Of a stretch of DNA of 26,713 bases, positions 1-11,100 are shown one piece after another. Both the position numbers and the translations under genes were made by a program. The notes beneath the pieces are model-generated. The model saw only the letters and a program-made list of their open reading frames with translations, was not told where the DNA came from and ran no database searches. This DNA comes from Nemertoderma westbladi. Its lineage: Eukaryota > Xenacoelomorpha > Nemertodermatida > Nemertodermatidae. Position 1 is the first letter of the stretch. Each line of letters starts with the position of its first letter. The stretch spans positions 1 through 26,713 of the forward strand of contig JAUCBJ010007722.1 in the NCBI GenBank assembly GCA_032718475.1, read 5' to 3'.

Positions 1-58
1 AATAAAGACATATAAATTTCGGCAGGTTAAACTGCTGAAGGTCTATAAAAGCGCGTAC

Positions 59-612
59 AGGCAGGAGTATAACCAGTACTTCTATGCGAGTCCATTATCG
101 CCACAGGCAGGAGTATAACCAGTACTTCTATGCGAGTCCATTATCGCCACAGGCAGGAGTATAACCAGTACTTCTATGCGAGTCCATTATCGCCACAGGC
201 AGGAGTATAACCAGTACTTCTATGCGAGTCCATTATCGCCACAGGCAGGAGTATAACCAGTACTTCTATGCGAGTCCATTATCGCCACAGGCAGGAGTAT
301 AACCAGTACTTCTATGCGAGTCCATTATCGCCACAGGCAGGAGTATAACCAGTACTTCTATGCGAGTCCATTATCGCCACAGGCAGGAGTATAACCAGTA
401 CTTCTATGCGAGTCCATTATCGCCACAGGCAGGAGTATAACCAGTACTTCTATGCGAGTCCATTATCGCCACAGGCAGGAGTATAACCAGTACTTCTATG
501 CGAGTCCATTATCGCCACAGGCAGGAGTATAACCAGTACTTCTATGCGAGTCCATTATCGCCACAGGCAGGAGTATAACCAGTACTTCTATGCGAGTCCA
601 TTATCGCCACAG
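59..612. repeat. 46-bp perfect tandem repeat, 12 copies
   Basis: The word GCAGGAGTATAACC starts at 61, 107, 153 and so on, every 46 bp to 567: 12 copies that look identical by eye. 46 is not a multiple of three, so it does not encode a repeated peptide. The last copy runs without a break into reverse-transcriptase coding sequence at about 597-662 (frame SIIATVESVLLYG...). The unit therefore probably contains a piece of that element. Confidence 0.95.
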
Positions 613-890
613 TGGAAAGTGTACTTTTATACGGGGGTGAGACCTGGACACTGACCAAATCACATGGAACACCGAATAGATAGTTGCTACACAAGACTAC
701 TAAGGGCAGCCCTAAACATCAGCTGGAGACATCACACGACAAACGCCGAGCTTTATTGTACGTACAGTACTAAACTGTGTACTGAACTTGAGAGAAACGA
801 AATTGCGACAACTATGGAGAATCGGGAAGCCTGGAAGGATCTCATTTCCACTGTCCGAGTTCACTCGACCTAGTAGTAGTAGTACTGTAT
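597..890 (+). pseudogene. 3' end of a non-LTR retrotransposon reverse transcriptase, frameshifted
   Basis: Reading from 597 gives SIIATVESVLLYGGETWTLT then KS. A +1 shift near 663 then gives HRIDSCYTRLLRAALNISWR..., and a frame ending [18 protein letters not shown] at the stop 871-873. The pattern VLLYGCETWTLT...LDGCYTRLLRAALNISW...T...LY is the familiar C-terminal part of RTE-like (endonuclease-reverse transcriptase) elements in invertebrate genomes. The usual second half (PKLSE..RERRLRFAGHC) is missing or scrambled. A (TAG)n tail at 871-884 fits the microsatellite 3' end of such elements. The catalytic RT motifs lie upstream of the window. This is a dead 5'-truncated copy. Confidence 0.8.
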
Positions 891-956
891 ATACAGTAGG
901 TCTATAATACATCTGTTTCAAAACTTTCTTCAAAATATAAAATTAATAGATTAACT

Positions 957-1528
957 GGACGGTTTTATGCAAAAGGGTGTTATCCCACATTTTGTCGAAA
1001 TTGAGTTTTTGGTATCATTCGATAGAGGAAAGTGTAATCTACCTAATTGAGATCATATTATTGCCCAATAATTCGAGGAAATGTCTTAAAAATACAAGAA
1101 AGTTAAGCGACAATCCGGATTTGTGATTACTGTAGATTAGTCAAAGAGTGTTAAACCACAAATAATATTGAAAAAAAGATTTAATCCACATAATAATTGT
1201 GTGGCTTGACATCTTTTGACATATTTTTGCAATTATGACACCTTTTGACAATTTAATGTTTTGCCAAATATGAAGTTTTCCAAAAGGGTTAATATGAGTG
1301 TTAACATGATGTTAACAAAGGGCCAGATTTTGATCAATATTTCTGAGAAAATTCTATATTCTAGCAGAAAAACGTGAAAAATAATTTAATTTTCCTAAAT
1401 GTTTTCTTATAAAAACACAACAGTATCTGGATAATACAACAACGATCACACAGGATGTTAAAAACTTTAATATCGATTATCTCAAATGTAACTTTTGTGG
1501 CCTAACACCCTTTTGCATAACACCGTCC
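957..1528. mobile_element. non-autonomous DNA transposon with 26-bp inverted termini
   Basis: The left end begins GGACGGTTTTATGCAAAAGG (957). The reverse complement of the right end begins GGACGGTGTTATGCAAAAGG (1528). The match runs 26 bp with one mismatch. The flanks repeat AACT (953-956 and 1529-1532), a likely 4-bp target duplication. The 572-bp interior is AT-rich, repeats words like CTTTTGACA and GTGTTAA, and has no transposase frame. I do not assign a superfamily. Confidence 0.8.
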
Positions 1529-3442
1529 AACTGGCAGTCTAGAAATGGGCATCATTTGGGCGATTGGGAGGAAGGACATATACATGAAGAATGTATCGGT
1601 TAGACTGACAGACAGACAGATACAAAGTACAGTAGGCCTATAGCTTTCAGCAAATAACAAATACCAAGCATTGTTTCATTTTATTGAAAATTTTAAGACA
1701 GATATATTTGTATACGTGTCCACTTTACACTATGTAACCACATCTGGAATTTAAATCTGTTTGATTTACGCTTAATATTTTATACATATTTTATAACCTG
1801 GATTATATATATATGCAGATACTGTATATCAAAAGTGGATTAAGCGAAATATCAATAACCAATTCGCTAAATGTATTTTTCCAATGAAATAATTTAGCAG
1901 AAAATTCATTTTCGTACGAATACCGTACTTTACATTTCTTTTCAAGGCTAGTGCTCAGTTTTGAATGGGCGAATCCAAAAAATACTGCTCATTACTGTTT
2001 CCCATAAATTGTTTGATTAAAAAAAACTAATAATTTCGTATTTCCAAGGGTGTTCGGTGATGTATTTATATGTAGTTAAAATTCAAAAATATGTGCAAAT
2101 GTCCCGTAGTTTACGATGGAATGTGCCTATAATGTAATTACACTCTGTACACCTTTTACCTGACGATCAACCGACTCAACGATAAAGATACAACGAAGAA
2201 ATTTATAAAACGTAATTCGAGTATACAGTAAATGATTGGTAACCCAATACAACAGTAACTTACTGTAGGACTATTGTACCTACTTCTTAAACTGCAAACG
2301 GAAGTGGAAATTTAACTGCCGATTTAAAAGAATGTTGATTCCAGGTATTTGATTTCAGGCAAATTGTTCTAACTTTTCATACCGTGAAGTTATAAACTTT
2401 CAGTTTCGAAGGTTTTATGTACAATTCGGGATGTTTGAAGCACTAGCTCTAGTGAATCGCCCACTTTGTTGAATTTTTGTTGTAGGTAATTGGGACACTT
2501 ACCTTCCATTATAAACTTTATGCACTAGTTTAGACATAACTGCTTAACTCTAATATCTAAATTAAGTAGGCCTAGTCCCGATTCAGAAGAATCATGGGGA
2601 GTAGTCGTGGTGCCACGGTTTTAGTCTTTAATCACTGTGTTTAATCTCTTCCCAAAGGTCCATGTGTTTCCAAGACCAGACTATCTGGAATACCATCCCG
2701 AGCGATTCCCGGAACAAAAAATTTAAATTTTAGCATTCTCCAAAAGCTACTAAATTTATTTTAGAATTTATTATAAATTGTAAATCTAGATTGACAATGC
2801 CAATATAGGATCATACCGCCCCACACTATATCTCCAATGATTTACAATACGTAAACAATGATATTGAACACCGCGCCCGATTAAATAAAACGGGGTAGGC
2901 CAACAATGCGTATAATCTTTACTTTACTGTATGTATAATTTTGCACTACAATGCAAATATGCGGACAATATAATAAATAATAAATACAATAGGCCTCTAG
3001 GCCTACATAAACAGATCCAACTAAAGACGGTTTGGTTATTGCAATATTTAAATTAATTACAACATACGCACAGCTCTTTGTCAAATAGATAATGATTTCA
3101 AATTTTAAATTCATAAATTGCTCAACATTTAATGCGCCATTTATGGCAACGGTTAAACTGTAATATTGTAAGTCTTCTCTACTTTTCAGCATTTGGTTTC
3201 TAAATTGTAGTACTAATGCATATAGACCCCCAGTATGATATATATATACTGTATATAGTTTTATGATATCATCATTAGAGTGTGTGTCCTTATTGGATCA
3301 GTAGAAAGAAGCCAAGCACATCCGTACATGTGAACATCTCAAAGTGTAAAATATTGTTACAGTAAGAAAATAATATGCTTAATAAAGTTACATAATGGAA
3401 ATTTTCCGAAAATTCTGCTACTTTTGTGGGTTATGTTATATT
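1529..3442. other. AT-rich flank, no gene seen
   Basis: Gene-free DNA downstream of Rab27, with dispersed TACTGTA and GGCCTA words and a (GACA)n stretch near 1608-1620. The open frame at 2881-3192 (minus) has no recognisable domain, is very AT-rich and reads like chance. Confidence 0.5.
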
Positions 3443-3562
3443 GTAGGGGCCTAGCTATAAATACAGTAGCTTAGTAAGTTAGGCCTACTACAGTAGGGGC
3501 CTAGCTACATATAAATACAGTTACTGTAGCTTAGTAAGGTAGGCTACAGTACTACAGTAGGA
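3443..3562. repeat. imperfect tandem duplication of about 50-65 bp
   Basis: GTAGGGGCCTAGCTA...ATAAATACAG...TAGCTTAGTAAG occurs from 3443 and again from 3493. The second copy carries small insertions. It is built from the TAGGCCTA and TACAGTA words common in this genome. Confidence 0.75.
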
Positions 3563-3870
3563 GGGGCCTACAACAGAATAAACTGGACTGGCCAGTGTTG
3601 ATCGGCTGAATATCAAATCCCAAACAAATAACAACCAAAACAATAAATACAGTTTATATAAACATGATTGTATGAAAAGGTGCACCTTTCAGAGTTAGGG
3701 ACCCGAGTGTATTTACATACTGTATGTACCGAACGAGCGCAGCGAGGGAGGGAGGGTTACATAAACAAGGGCCTTTAACATTGTATCGTGTAATTTTTAG
3801 AAAATTATGTAGGTAATTTTGTTTCATTAAGACAACATATTGGCGTTCTGAACTCATAATTAATGACTTA
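3563..3870. other. gene-free spacer
   Basis: No supported gene. It contains GAACGAGCGCAGCGAGGGAG at about 3730-3749, a GC-rich patch unlike its surroundings, and an unconvincing minus-strand open frame (3654-3857). Confidence 0.4.
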
Positions 3871-4067
3871 GGCCGCGTTCACACTACTGAGTCAAAGTCA
3901 AAGTCAAAAGACAAAATGTAAAACATAATCACAGGAAATTGAATATTTTCTAGAATGCCCTTATATATTATATTGGGCCTACATAATGTATTATTATTTA
4001 TTATTGCTAGCTAGCTATATTTATTTTCTTTTGACTTTGACTTTGACTCGGTAGTGTGAACGCGGCC
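3871..4067. mobile_element. MITE with 41-bp terminal inverted repeats
   Basis: The left terminus, GGCCGCGTTCACACTACT followed by three AGTCAA-type direct repeats (3871-3911), is matched by the reverse complement of 4027-4067 with one mismatch. TTA flanks both ends (3868-3870 and 4068-4070). A 3-bp TWA target duplication is typical of PIF/Harbinger, so that group is my best guess. The interior is AT-rich and non-coding. It lies just downstream of the Rab27 3' end. Confidence 0.88.
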
Positions 4068-4124
4068 TTACACAGCATGGTAGCAATCATCCACGCGAGA
4101 CCTAGAACAATGGAGAAGTGCATA

Positions 4125-4163
4125 TAATACTGAAGACTTATCTGGAGTAAGTCTTCAGTATTA
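4125..4163. repeat. 16-bp perfect inverted repeat, 7-nt loop
   Basis: Arms 4125-4140 and 4148-4163 (AATACTGAAGACTTA and its complement) around TCTGGAG. It could form a hairpin or cruciform and lies 60 bp from the MITE. The stem is too short for a microRNA precursor. Confidence 0.8.
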
Positions 4164-4761
4164 ATTATAGCCTATACATATACAATACTTATCCATTGTT
4201 CAGTTTATTGATTACTTTTCAGGGCCTCGCAACACTAAAAACTAGAAGGCCCTAATTTTAAACCTTAACCAAATTTCACTAGAGATTTTACAGTGTTGGC
4301 ATATGTATAACATAATAATTAATATAATAACATCGACGTTGAGTAAATAATGACAAAGCATTGGCAATCTATGGTAGGGCTATTGTAAAATAGAAATAAC
4401 AGGCTACTCAATAGAAATAGAAGACGACGAGTATAAACTACAGTATACCAAAAATTTACATAAAATTATATTTTTGAGAAAAAAACTTAATGTAAATATC
4501 TGATATAAACTGTAGGCTTCACATACAAAGTAAAAAAATAATAGTTTTCACTTTAGAATCATTGTTGTGTCAATGTGCCAGAAAGAAAACATACTGTACT
4601 GTATGTGTAGGTAACAAACTATCAGATAATGTTATAGACAACTCTAGTGTTATTAGTACGTCTACCTGTATATAATAAGAAAAGATCCTGCTTGGTATTA
4701 GTTGACTAAAATAAGTAAATATCATAGCATCAAAATTAATGTAATAATAAATATTAAATTA

Positions 4762-4767
4762 TTTAAT
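4762..4767 (-). promoter_or_regulatory. possible Rab27 polyadenylation signal (ATTAAA)
   Basis: ATTAAA on the minus strand about 100 nt after the stop codon, in AT-rich DNA. It is the common variant of AATAAA. Such hexamers arise by chance in DNA this AT-rich. A canonical AATAAA lies further on (TTTATT on plus at 4204-4209), so the 3' end is not settled. Confidence 0.22.
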
Positions 4768-4863
4768 AAAATTAATAATTCTATGTGACACCAAGTGATT
4801 GTGTACTGGGCTTTAACAAGGAACGATGGAAGGTATTGCTTAATCCACCGCTAGAGGGCGTTA

Positions 4864-5100
4864 TCAACAAGTACACATAGAAGGATCGGAAGCTTCGTCT
4901 AGTTGAAGTTTCTTACGATTGTTATTGGACGAGAGGTTACCATAGTAATCTGTCCCTGTAAGTGAGCTATCTACACAGAGTTCCATACGCAACATGACTT
5001 TATTGAGCAGACACTCTACAGCCTCAGCTACGTTGTCCCCACCAGCCGCCGACGTTTCGAAGAAGGCGAATCCGTAACTGTCCGCGAGATCCTGTCCATC
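4864..5100 (-). CDS. RAB27: Rab27 coding exon 4 (ETSA, hypervariable tail, CxC)
   Basis: Encodes residues 157-234 and the TGA stop (4866-4864). It opens [20 protein letters not shown], in phase 0 with exon 3. ETSA (171-174) is the third guanine-contact loop. [19 protein letters not shown] matches the last helix of Rab27 (LLDLIMKRMERCVD in vertebrates). The tail is Asn- and Ser-rich ([10 protein letters not shown]), then ends MCTC. Cys-X-Cys at the extreme C-terminus is the double-geranylgeranylation signal typical of Rab27. The acceptor is TTGATAG with a weak pyrimidine tract. Confidence 0.94.
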   Translation of the reverse strand, partial: DGQDLADSYGFAFFETSAAGGDNVAEAVECLLNKVMLRMELCVDSSLTGTDYYGNLSSNNNRKKLQLDEASDPSMCTC

Positions 5101-8100
5101 CTATCAACCAATCAGAATGTCGGTTAACCTTACTGCACTAAACTAATGTATATGTACACGTTTACACGCACAGTACTAATTCATCGTATACATAACAGGA
5201 AAAACCATGAGAAAAACGTAAAGGATATTCAAGACCATGATGATGAGTTTTAGTAATATAGAATATTTCGTGTATCTGGTACATCTCTTCAGGTCATTCC
5301 AAGGTTTATGTAAAAATCACATTCTTCTACATCAAACCTGTGTTTATGTGCAATACTGTATATTTTTAAAATTGTACTACAGTAAGTATCAGTTATATTA
5401 ATACTAATAATATTAACTAATAATTAATTATTAACCTTTATGGAAACCTGTCGACGGTGCCCTAAGTCGATCTTATTGGCACAGAGAACCACGTCCGGTT
5501 TGTCGCTGTACGAGTGAGTTTGCAGCTGGCTCACCCAATTGCGAACGTTTACAAACGACTGCTCGTTCGTGACGTCATAGACTAAAAGGAAACCCATGGC
5601 GTCACGGAAGAAGGCAGTGGTTAGGGAGCGGAATCTCTCCTGCCCAGCGGTGTCCCATAGCTGTAGATGGACTCGGTGGGACCGGCCAACCTGAAAGGTA
5701 ATTAATCCCACATTAATCTATTTAATCTAACGTTTTCTTATACAGTGCTGTATGCCTAGAGTACAGTACATATACCGTAGCATTCGAATAGGTAAATCAA
5801 GCAACGTGTTATGTTGCTACGATCACAAAATACACATTCTCGCGCAAAGAAAATAAAGTAAATAAGTCATGAGTAGACAAGATGTTTATATTGGTGTATC
5901 GCAATTTAGGATTTGCTTTGGTGTGTGTTAGTGTGGTAAAGTATCAACGTATGTATAGCTTGGACATGGACAGACAAGGGTGTTGGGTTGGTCTATTTAG
6001 GCCTATAGTCTATCTTTCAGTTCGCAGTAAGCAGCTAACTGTACTGTACTACTGTGTATATAGCAACAGTGACATAGGTAAAAGACCATACTATGGAGAG
6101 CCCGGTGATATTGTGAGGTGTCTACTAATAAATAATGCGTCTACATTTATCAGGTTGCCAGTATAAATATAAAGTAATTACTAATAGTAATCACTTTATC
6201 TCTCAGTAATGAATTACTGTCGTATACGACGTTTTGTATCCGACAGTAAATATAATAATACATTACACAATTTATTGATTTATTTGACATACAGTTAGTA
6301 CAGTACTGTATACTGGTTTAATTTCAGCTGCATTCGATAGTAATTAGGTAAGCAACAACATCTCTGACTGAACAACTAAGTTCGGTACATTAGAATTATT
6401 CCCAGATATAGTAATGCCAACTACAAACAGTGTGTGAGTGTGATAGCTCGCTCCGTTAGAACTTGGGAGCTTTCACTTCCAAATAATATCATACGCCCAC
6501 ATTAAAGTATACAGTACCGACGTACAGTATCTACAGTACTGTACACATAAGATACGGCTTTCCCGTGAGATAAAAGCTTTCCATCGGTTGTGCTGTACCG
6601 TGGTAACATCCCTGCCTGGCCAACTATCACTTCCTCTCGTTGTGAGGCCTGACACGTTTATTGTCCGGATTTTAATGGGAAGCTTAAGATGAAAAATAGG
6701 TAACTATGGCGCTATTTGCCATGTGATAATAAAAAATGGACAGCAAACACACCGTTATCATTAATCAAAGGAATTTAACAGTTAGGCTGGGCTATCTATC
6801 TATCACAGATGAGAAAACAGGTTTCTTTGTTTCTTTTGTCTGACCCCATCGGCGTATTATAATGTAGAACAGCAACAGTAACTCTCAGAGCTGAGGTCAT
6901 AAGCAATAACTACCGACATTAAGTTATTGTTGTATGCACGGCTAGTACGGTAAGACAATGTATGTAGCTATAACCTCAACAAACACCGCCTAACTCGGCT
7001 CTCTTTCATATTACTTCATCATAAAATCAGTGACCCGTTGCCAACGTAATTAACGGAATTTGAGCTCGACGAAAAAATTTCGAACATGTTTTACAAGCAT
7101 TGACCGCAGCCAACGGGTAAATGGGTAGAATACCGCCACTGGATATCATAAATGCTGACGTTTTCTAATAATATATCTGTGACGAGATATTAAGTTTACA
7201 TTACAGGTCAACATAGCGAGGATTGTAATAGACATGAGGAATGAAATCTACCAGTAGTGTAGAGAGATATGTACTGTATCCACCCACCCACACACCCGCG
7301 GCTAGTGTAGAGAGATATGTACTGTATCCACCCACACACCCGCGGCTAGTGTAGAGAGATATGTACTGTATCCACAAACACACCCACGGCTAGTGTAGAG
7401 AGACATATGTACTGTATCCACCCACCCACACACCCGCGGCTAGTGTAGATAGATATGTACTGTATCCACCTACACACCCGCGGCTAGTGTAGAGAGATAT
7501 GTACTGTATCCACCTACACACCCGCGGCTAGTGTAGAGAGATATGTACTGTATCCACAAAGACACCCACGGCTAGTGTAGACTGTAGAGAGATATGTACT
7601 GTATCAACCCACACACCCGCGGCTAGTGTAGAGATATATGTACTGTATCCACCCACACACCCGCGGCTAGTGTAGATATATGTACTGTATCCACCCACAC
7701 ACCCGCGGCTAGTGTAGAGAGATATGTACTGTATCCACCCACACACCCGCGGCTAGTGTAGAGAGATATGTACTGTATCCACAAACACACCCGCGGCTAG
7801 TGTAGACTGTAGAGAGATATGTACTGTATCAACCCACACACCCGCGGCTAGTGTAGAGAGATATGTACTGTATCCACCCACACACCCGCGGCTAGTGTAG
7901 AGATATGTACTGTATCCACCCACACACCCGCGGCTAGTGTAGAGAGATATGTACTGTAATCAACCCACCCACACCCGCGGCTAGTGTAGAGAGATATGTA
8001 CTGTATCCACAAACACACCCGCGGCTAAGGAAGACTGTAGAGAGATATGTACTGTATCAACCCACATACCCGCGGCTAGTGTAGAGAGATATGTACTGTA

Positions 8101-11100
8101 TCCACCCACACACCCGCGGCTAGTGTAGAGATATGTACTGTATCCACCCACACACCCGCGGCTAGTGTAGAGAGATATGTACTGTAATCAACCCACCCAC
8201 ACCCGCGGCTAGTGTAGAGAGATATGTACTGTATCCACCCACACACCCGCGGCTAGTGTAGAGAGATATGTACTGTATCCACCCACACACCCGCGGCTAG
8301 TGTAGAGAGATATGTACTGTATCCACCCACCCACACACCCGCGGCTAGTGTAGAGAGATATGTACTGTATCCACCCACCCACACACCCTCTGCTAGTGTA
8401 GAGAGATATGTACTGTATCCACCCACACACCCGCGGCTAGTGTAGAGAGATATGTACTGTATCCACCCACACACCCGCGGCTAGTGTAGACTGTAGAGAG
8501 ATATGTACTGTATCAACCCACACACCCGCGGCTAGTGTAGACTGTAGAGAGATATGTACTGTATCAACCCACACACCCGCGGCTAGTGTAGAGAGATATG
8601 TACTGCATCCACCCACACACCCGCGGCTAGTGTAGAGAGATATGTACTGTATCCACCCACACACCCGCGGCTAGTGTAGAGATATATGTACTGTATCCAC
8701 CCACACACACGCGGCTAGTGTAGATAGATATGTACTGTATCAACCCACACACCCGCGGCTAGTGTAGAGAGACATATGTACTGTATCCACCCACACACCC
8801 GCGGCTAGTGTAGAGAGATATGTACTGTATCCACCCACACACCCGCGGCTAGTGTAGAAAGATATGTACTGTAGCCACCCACCCACACACCCGCGGCTAG
8901 TGTAAAGAGATATGTACTGTATCACCCACACACCCGCGGCTAGTGTAGAGAGATATGTACTGTATCCACCCACCCACACACCCGCGGCTAGTGTAGAGAG
9001 ATATGTACTGTATCCACCCACACACCCGCGGCTAGTGTAGAGAGATATGTACTGTATCCACCCACACACCCGCGGCTAGTGTAGACTGTAGAGAGATATG
9101 TACTGTATCAACCCACACACCCGCGGCTAGTGTAGAGAGATATGTACTGCATCCACCCACACACCCGCGGCTAGTGTAGAGAGAATATGTACTGTATCCA
9201 CCCACACACCCGCGGCTAGTGTAGAGATATATGTACTGTATCCACCCACACACCCGCGGCTAGTGTAGAGAGATATGTACTGTATCAACCCACACACCCG
9301 CGGCTAGTGTAGAGAGACATATGTACTGTATCCACCCACACACCCGCGGCTAGTGTAGAGAGACATATGTACTGTATCCACCCACACACCCGCGGCTAGT
9401 AAGTGTAGAGAGATATGTACTGTATCCACCCACACACCCGCGGCTAGTGTAGAGAGATATGTACTGTATCCACCCACCCACACACCCGCGGCTAGTGTAA
9501 AGAGATATGTACTGTATCACCCACACACCCGCGGCTAGTGTAGAGAGACATATGTACTGTATCAACCCACCCACACACCCGCGGCTAGTGTAGAGAGATA
9601 TGTACTGTATCCACCCACACACCCGCGGCTAGTGTAGAGAGATATGTACTGTATCCACCCACACACCCGCGGCTAGTGTAGACTGTAGAGAGATATGTAC
9701 TGTATCAACCCACACACCCGCGGCTAGTGTAGAGAGATATGTACTGTATCAACCGACACACCCGCGGCTAGTGTAGAGAGATATGTACTGTATCCACCCA
9801 CCCACACACCCGCGGCTAGTGTAGAGAGATATGTACTGTATCCACCCACCCACACACCCGCGGCTCGTGTAGAGAGATATGTACTGTATCCACCCACCCA
9901 CACACCCGCGGCTAGTGTAGAGAGATATGTCCTGTATCCACCCACACACCCGCGGCTAGTGTAGAGAGACATATGTACTGTATCAACCCACACACCCGCG
10001 GCTAGTGTAGACTGTAGAGAGATATGTACTGTAGCCACCCACACACCCGCGGCTAGTGTAGAGAGATATGTACTGTAGCCACCCACACACCCGCGGCTAG
10101 TGTAGAGAGATATGTACTGTATCCACCCACACACAGTACTTGCACATTTCGCATTATATGAATTAAATTTGAAAAAAAGGGGAAGAGGGTGTGCTCCCTG
10201 TTGTTAAAGAAAAGTTGCTACATGAACGTGGTTGGGGTAGCGTGGGCGTTTCAGGGGATATAATTTGGATTGAAACTTATAATTTTAAACTGAATAGTAA
10301 AAAAATTATCCGGAAGAAATTTCATGGCAGTATGATATACCGGTAGTATTAAGTATTACAGAGTCTCTATAATTAAGCCCGCGCCCGCCATTCAAGAGGC
10401 CTACTCAGTACTCGATCTACTATTTCAATATATTATATTTTTTGTGGGGCGAGCCACGAAGTTGGCGGAGCCTTAGCGAATTGACACTGTTAGGGGGTGG
10501 GTCAATTTATGCAAATAGTTGTCGTCGTCGTCGTCGTCGTCGTTGTCGTCGTCGTCGTTGTCGTCGTCGTTACGATTTTGACATGCTAATAACTTTGTCG
10601 GATTTAAAGCTGCCAAGTTGAAAATTTGTAGGTATCAATATGAGCAAAAGTTGAGATTTTTGAGAGACTTTCAGACACCATCAGTGCAATGGTCTCCCGC
10701 TAGAGGGCCACATGTCTAAACATTAAATGCCCTCCCATTTCTTTGCTTTTAATCCGTTTAAGCTGAAACTTGGCAGATATGTATTAGACCATTAGCTGTG
10801 ACTTTCAAAGGAGGCGAATCCATCTGCAGTTCTCCAGTCTGCCGCTAGAGGGCCAAAGGTCTGAAAGTGAAATCGTTGTCGTCGTTACGATTTTGACATG
10901 CTAATAACTTTGTCGGATTTAAAGCTGCCAAGTTGAAAATTTGTAGGTATCAATATGAGCTAAAGTTGAGATTTTTGAGAGACTTTCAGACACCATCAGT
11001 GCAATGGTCTCCCGCTAGAGGGCCACATGTCTAAACATTAAATGCCCTCCCATTTCTTTGCTTTTAATCCGTTTAAGCTGAAACTTGGCAGATATGTATT

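Noticed and set aside
59-612. CRISPR-like array
   Set aside because: The 46-bp units are contiguous with no unique spacers and run into retrotransposon sequence in a eukaryotic genome.
664-873. Small independent gene of 69 codons
   Set aside because: It is the C-terminal fragment of a reverse transcriptase in a shifted frame; the same protein continues upstream in another frame.
2881-3192. 103-codon minus-strand open frame
   Set aside because: Very AT-rich, with no recognised family and no splice or promoter context.
4125-4163. microRNA precursor
   Set aside because: The stem is only 16 bp and perfectly paired; animal precursors need about 30 bp with bulges.
5882-6166. 94-codon plus-strand open frame in intron 2
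   Set aside because: No domain, opposite to the host gene, and rich in TACTGTA and GGCCTA words; likely chance.
7201-10134. Several minus-strand open frames of 60-136 codons with repeating [16 protein letters not shown] peptides
   Set aside because: They are readings of the 44-bp minisatellite as it rotates through frames; one frame of each unit carries a TAG stop. Where frames run on, 48-bp variants keep the phase. No domain or start context supports a protein.
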